This document shows, piece by piece, positions 61,830-64,000 of a stretch of DNA of 64,000 nucleotides; positions within the stretch are counted from its first letter, which is position 1, and each line of letters starts with the position of its first letter. The notes below the pieces were generated by a model. It was given only the letters and a program-made list of their open reading frames with translations, was not told where the DNA came from and did not search any database. A program made the translations under genes and the position numbers. The stretch comes from an uncultured Aquimarina sp. (GTDB lineage Bacteria > Bacteroidota > Bacteroidia > Flavobacteriales > Flavobacteriaceae), in contig CANMWA010000013.1 of NCBI GenBank assembly GCA_947501475.1, positions 1 through 64,000 on the forward strand, in the 5' to 3' direction.

Positions 61830-63542
61830 TTATTTTTTAATAATTTTACCAGAATATAGCTGATTAGCACTATTAATTGTATAAAAGTAAATTCCGGATT
61901 CTAATGAATTAATATTCACTTTGGTTACATCTCCAGAATTTGATTTTATGTTTAAAAGCTTTTCTCCACTTACATTGTAGATCATTACAGTGCTTTTATT
62001 TTCTATACCACTTATGTATATAAAATCACTAGCGGGGTTGGGGTAAATCATTAATTGAGTTATTTTTTCTTTCTGGGTTAAAATTGGATCAAAGGATCGG
62101 GCGTTATCTTGTTTCGTTATTTTTATCCAATTGATATTCCATCCGCCAGATGTAGCATAGATACCTAAAGGATATATGCCTGCATTTATGCTGACTGTAT
62201 GAGATACTGTAGTCCAGTTTTGCCATCCTCCGGTATTTGGTATATCGACTTGCCCAAGAACTGTTGTGCCTGCATTTATATCGGTAGACAATGTACCACC
62301 ACCAACTGCACTGGCAACACGATACTCTATTTGATAATTACCCGAAGAAGGAAAATTAATGTTAGCATACGCCATCCAATCCCCAGTATCGATATAACCA
62401 ATATTTTGGCCTCCTTCTGAACAATTTTCTTTCTGAACACCAGACATTGAAGTGTAGTTCTCTGCTTCAATTACCTGAGTAGGTCCATTATCTACCGTTT
62501 TGGAAACAATTATAGAGGTCATTTTATCATTCCAAGCTCCATCATTAGTTAAACAATCATCATCTGAGGTCTTAACTAAACTTGCTCCTCTAAAATTATC
62601 ATCCCAATATAAGGTTGCCTTATAACCTGGTTGTATTCGTAATGAAGATACCTTATCATTTGGCATTCCTAATGCTTCTAACTGCGCCATGGTATAGCTT
62701 CCTTCAGATAATCCTACTGATGTTCCTGTAAAAGTGCAATCCAGATATAATGTCACATTTGCTGTAGGAGGATTCACTACAGCTGATTTGTATACACGAA
62801 CATAATCTACAGCCATACGAGCTGGCATTTTACTATCATCAATCGAAAACCCTGGCCAGTTACCACCAACTGCCAAATTGAGTAATAAAAAATACTCATT
62901 CTGGAACTCACTTGTTCCGTTAATGCCGTTACTTATATTAACTTCATGATATTGATTTCCGTCAACAAACCATTTAATAGTGTTCTCGTTCCATTCTATT
63001 GAGTATACATGATAATTATTTATATTAACCGCAGTATGCCCACCATAATTAGCATAGTTACCATTGTTATCCTGCCAATGTATAGTGCCATGAACATCTG
63101 GCTCATTATTTATATGCTCCATAACATCTATTTCTCCGCATGCAGGCCAACCTACCGAAGAAATATCACTCCCTAACATCCAGAAAGCTGGCCATAATCC
63201 TTGTCCCGAAGGCAAAGCTATCCTTGCTTCTATTTTACCATACTTAAATGTTTTTTTACCCTGAGTTTTCATTCTTGCAGAAGTATAATTAGCACCTCCA
63301 AAATTTTCTTTTCTAGCCGTAATAATCAGTTGGCCATTTTCTACAGTCGCATTTTCTCTACGATAATATTGCAACTCATTATTTCCCCATCCCGAAGCGC
63401 CTCTTCCTGTCTCAAAAACCCAATCTGGGCTTATTCCGTTATTAAATTCGTCTTGCCAAACTAAATTCCAATTTTGAGCAATAGTAGCAGGGGTTATCGC
63501 CATAAAAAAAGTCAAGAAAAGTAATATTTTAATTATTTTCAT
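61830..63542 (-). CDS. GH16 beta-glucanase (laminarinase-type) with crystallin, CBM6 and T9SS domains
   Basis: A 570-residue secreted enzyme. Signal peptide MKIIKILLFLTFFMAITPAT. The GH16 domain (about 25-250) has WPACGEIDVMEH with the GEIDxxE catalytic pair (Glu 137 and 142) and the ELQYY and GLWPAFWML strands, as in 1,3-beta-glucanases. Next a beta/gamma-crystallin-type module (about 257-345: LYLDCTFTGTSVGLSEGSYT, LYWDDNFRGASLVK), a CBM6-like module (about 358-480: IEAENYTSMSGVQKENCSEG, GYIDTGDWMAYANINFP) and a T9SS type A domain (LMIYPNPASDFIYISGIENK to the end). It would act outside the cell on laminarin-like glucan. Confidence 0.95.
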   Translation of the reverse strand: MKIIKILLFLTFFMAITPATIAQNWNLVWQDEFNNGISPDWVFETGRGASGWGNNELQYYRRENATVENGQLIITARKENFGGANYTSARMKTQGKKTFKYGKIEARIALPSGQGLWPAFWMLGSDISSVGWPACGEIDVMEHINNEPDVHGTIHWQDNNGNYANYGGHTAVNINNYHVYSIEWNENTIKWFVDGNQYHEVNISNGINGTSEFQNEYFLLLNLAVGGNWPGFSIDDSKMPARMAVDYVRVYKSAVVNPPTANVTLYLDCTFTGTSVGLSEGSYTMAQLEALGMPNDKVSSLRIQPGYKATLYWDDNFRGASLVKTSDDDCLTNDGAWNDKMTSIIVSKTVDNGPTQVIEAENYTSMSGVQKENCSEGGQNIGYIDTGDWMAYANINFPSSGNYQIEYRVASAVGGGTLSTDINAGTTVLGQVDIPNTGGWQNWTTVSHTVSINAGIYPLGIYATSGGWNINWIKITKQDNARSFDPILTQKEKITQLMIYPNPASDFIYISGIENKSTVMIYNVSGEKLLNIKSNSGDVTKVNINSLESGIYFYTINSANQLYSGKIIKK

Positions 63543-63576
63543 ATCTATGTTCTTGGTTCAGTTAAAATTTTGTGAT

Positions 63577-64000
63577 TCAATTTTTGATAATTCTTCCAGT
63601 ATGAATAGCATTGGGTAACCTCAACTTATAAAAATATATCCCCGATTTAAATTGACTCACATCTAGTTGTTGTATGGTAGTATGCTTATCAGTTGCTAGC
63701 ATATTATATTCTTGTATTTTTACTCCAGCATTATCAAAAAACTCTATGGTATATGCTGTTGGCATTTCCGAATCAAACTGAAGATATAGATTGTCTTGTA
63801 ATGGATTCGGAAACAAAACTACCCTAGGGTATGTTACCTTACCATCTACCAATTGATTGCTCGTTCTTAAAATACTAAGCCCATCAAGATATGTTCTTAC
63901 TGTATTAGAAAAAGAGAGGTTTTCAAATTTGTCCCAATTAATAGACCAGCTCATAATTCCTCGAAGATCAGGGTAGGTTTGTGATAATTGGTATTGTCCT
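63577..64000 (-). CDS. GH18 chitinase, C-terminal part only, with T9SS domain
   Basis: Partial; the gene continues beyond the window on the minus strand. The frame can be read from the window end: QYQLSQTYPDLRGIMSWSIN followed by WDKF is the last strand of a GH18 barrel, where MSWSINWD is the family hallmark. The catalytic DxxDxDxE lies outside the window. After a short linker, VVLFPNPLQDNLYLQFDSEM and SGIYFYKLRLPNAIHTGRII form a T9SS type A sorting domain. It is 34 bp upstream of the GH16 gene on the same strand, so likely co-transcribed. Confidence 0.88.
   Translation of the reverse strand, partial: GQYQLSQTYPDLRGIMSWSINWDKFENLSFSNTVRTYLDGLSILRTSNQLVDGKVTYPRVVLFPNPLQDNLYLQFDSEMPTAYTIEFFDNAGVKIQEYNMLATDKHTTIQQLDVSQFKSGIYFYKLRLPNAIHTGRIIKN

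Overview
The window is low-GC DNA from a member of the Bacteroidota, almost certainly a marine-type Flavobacteriaceae. The evidence is type IX secretion (T9SS) C-terminal sorting domains on several secreted enzymes, many SPII lipoproteins, DUF4199 genes, the -33 TTG / -7 TAnnTTTG promoter style (clear before rpmH and rpmE2), type B L31, a CarB without its C-terminal allosteric domain, and few visible Shine-Dalgarno sites. Aquimarina or a close relative is my guess; that is inference. No rRNA, tRNA, transposase, integrase or CRISPR array was seen.

Layout. 1-16 kb holds mostly housekeeping genes (thioesterase, carB-rpmH, a lytic transglycosylase, mtaB, an oligopeptide-binding lipoprotein, a GlmU-like protein, rpmE2) mixed with small lipoproteins. 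It opens with a heptanucleotide tandem repeat. 16-22.5 kb has two DUF4199 genes, debris of a third and of an AraC regulator, then a glycosyltransferase, a phosphohexomutase and an MsbA-like ABC exporter. 22.5-23.3 kb is the most unusual stretch: three tandem copies of an apparent small-RNA gene on the minus strand, each with its own promoter, two hairpins with C-rich loops and an intrinsic terminator. 23.4-27.4 kb has an ECF sigma / membrane protein / Spy-like operon, a BNR-type lipoprotein and an rRNA methyltransferase. A 55-residue bacteriocin-like peptide gene lies at 27.5 kb, just before purL.

31.8-39.8 kb is a fatty-acid beta-oxidation regulon: acyl-CoA ligase, then MarR regulator, FadB/FadN-like fusion, thiolase and acyl-CoA dehydrogenase. 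The same 17-bp operator-like sequence lies before the ligase and before marR, in opposite orientations. 40-44.4 kb is a small accessory segment with a lipoprotein carrying a bacterial RNase A-like toxin domain, a second lipoprotein and a TPR-HTH regulator. It lies between two diverged copies of the 3' end of the acyl-CoA dehydrogenase gene.

45-53.8 kb is a glucan/trehalose block: secreted T9SS alpha-amylase with two starch-binding modules, a CBM9-like protein, GH15 hydrolase, fused OtsA-OtsB and an MFS transporter with no ATG start. 54-64 kb encodes exported hydrolases: amidohydrolase-NTF2 fusion, M28 peptidase, esterase, DUF885 peptidase, astacin, a GH16 laminarinase-type enzyme with crystallin and CBM6 modules, and the C-terminus of a GH18 chitinase cut by the window edge. 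Together the right half suggests a heterotroph that degrades alpha-glucans, beta-glucans, chitin, protein and fatty acids.
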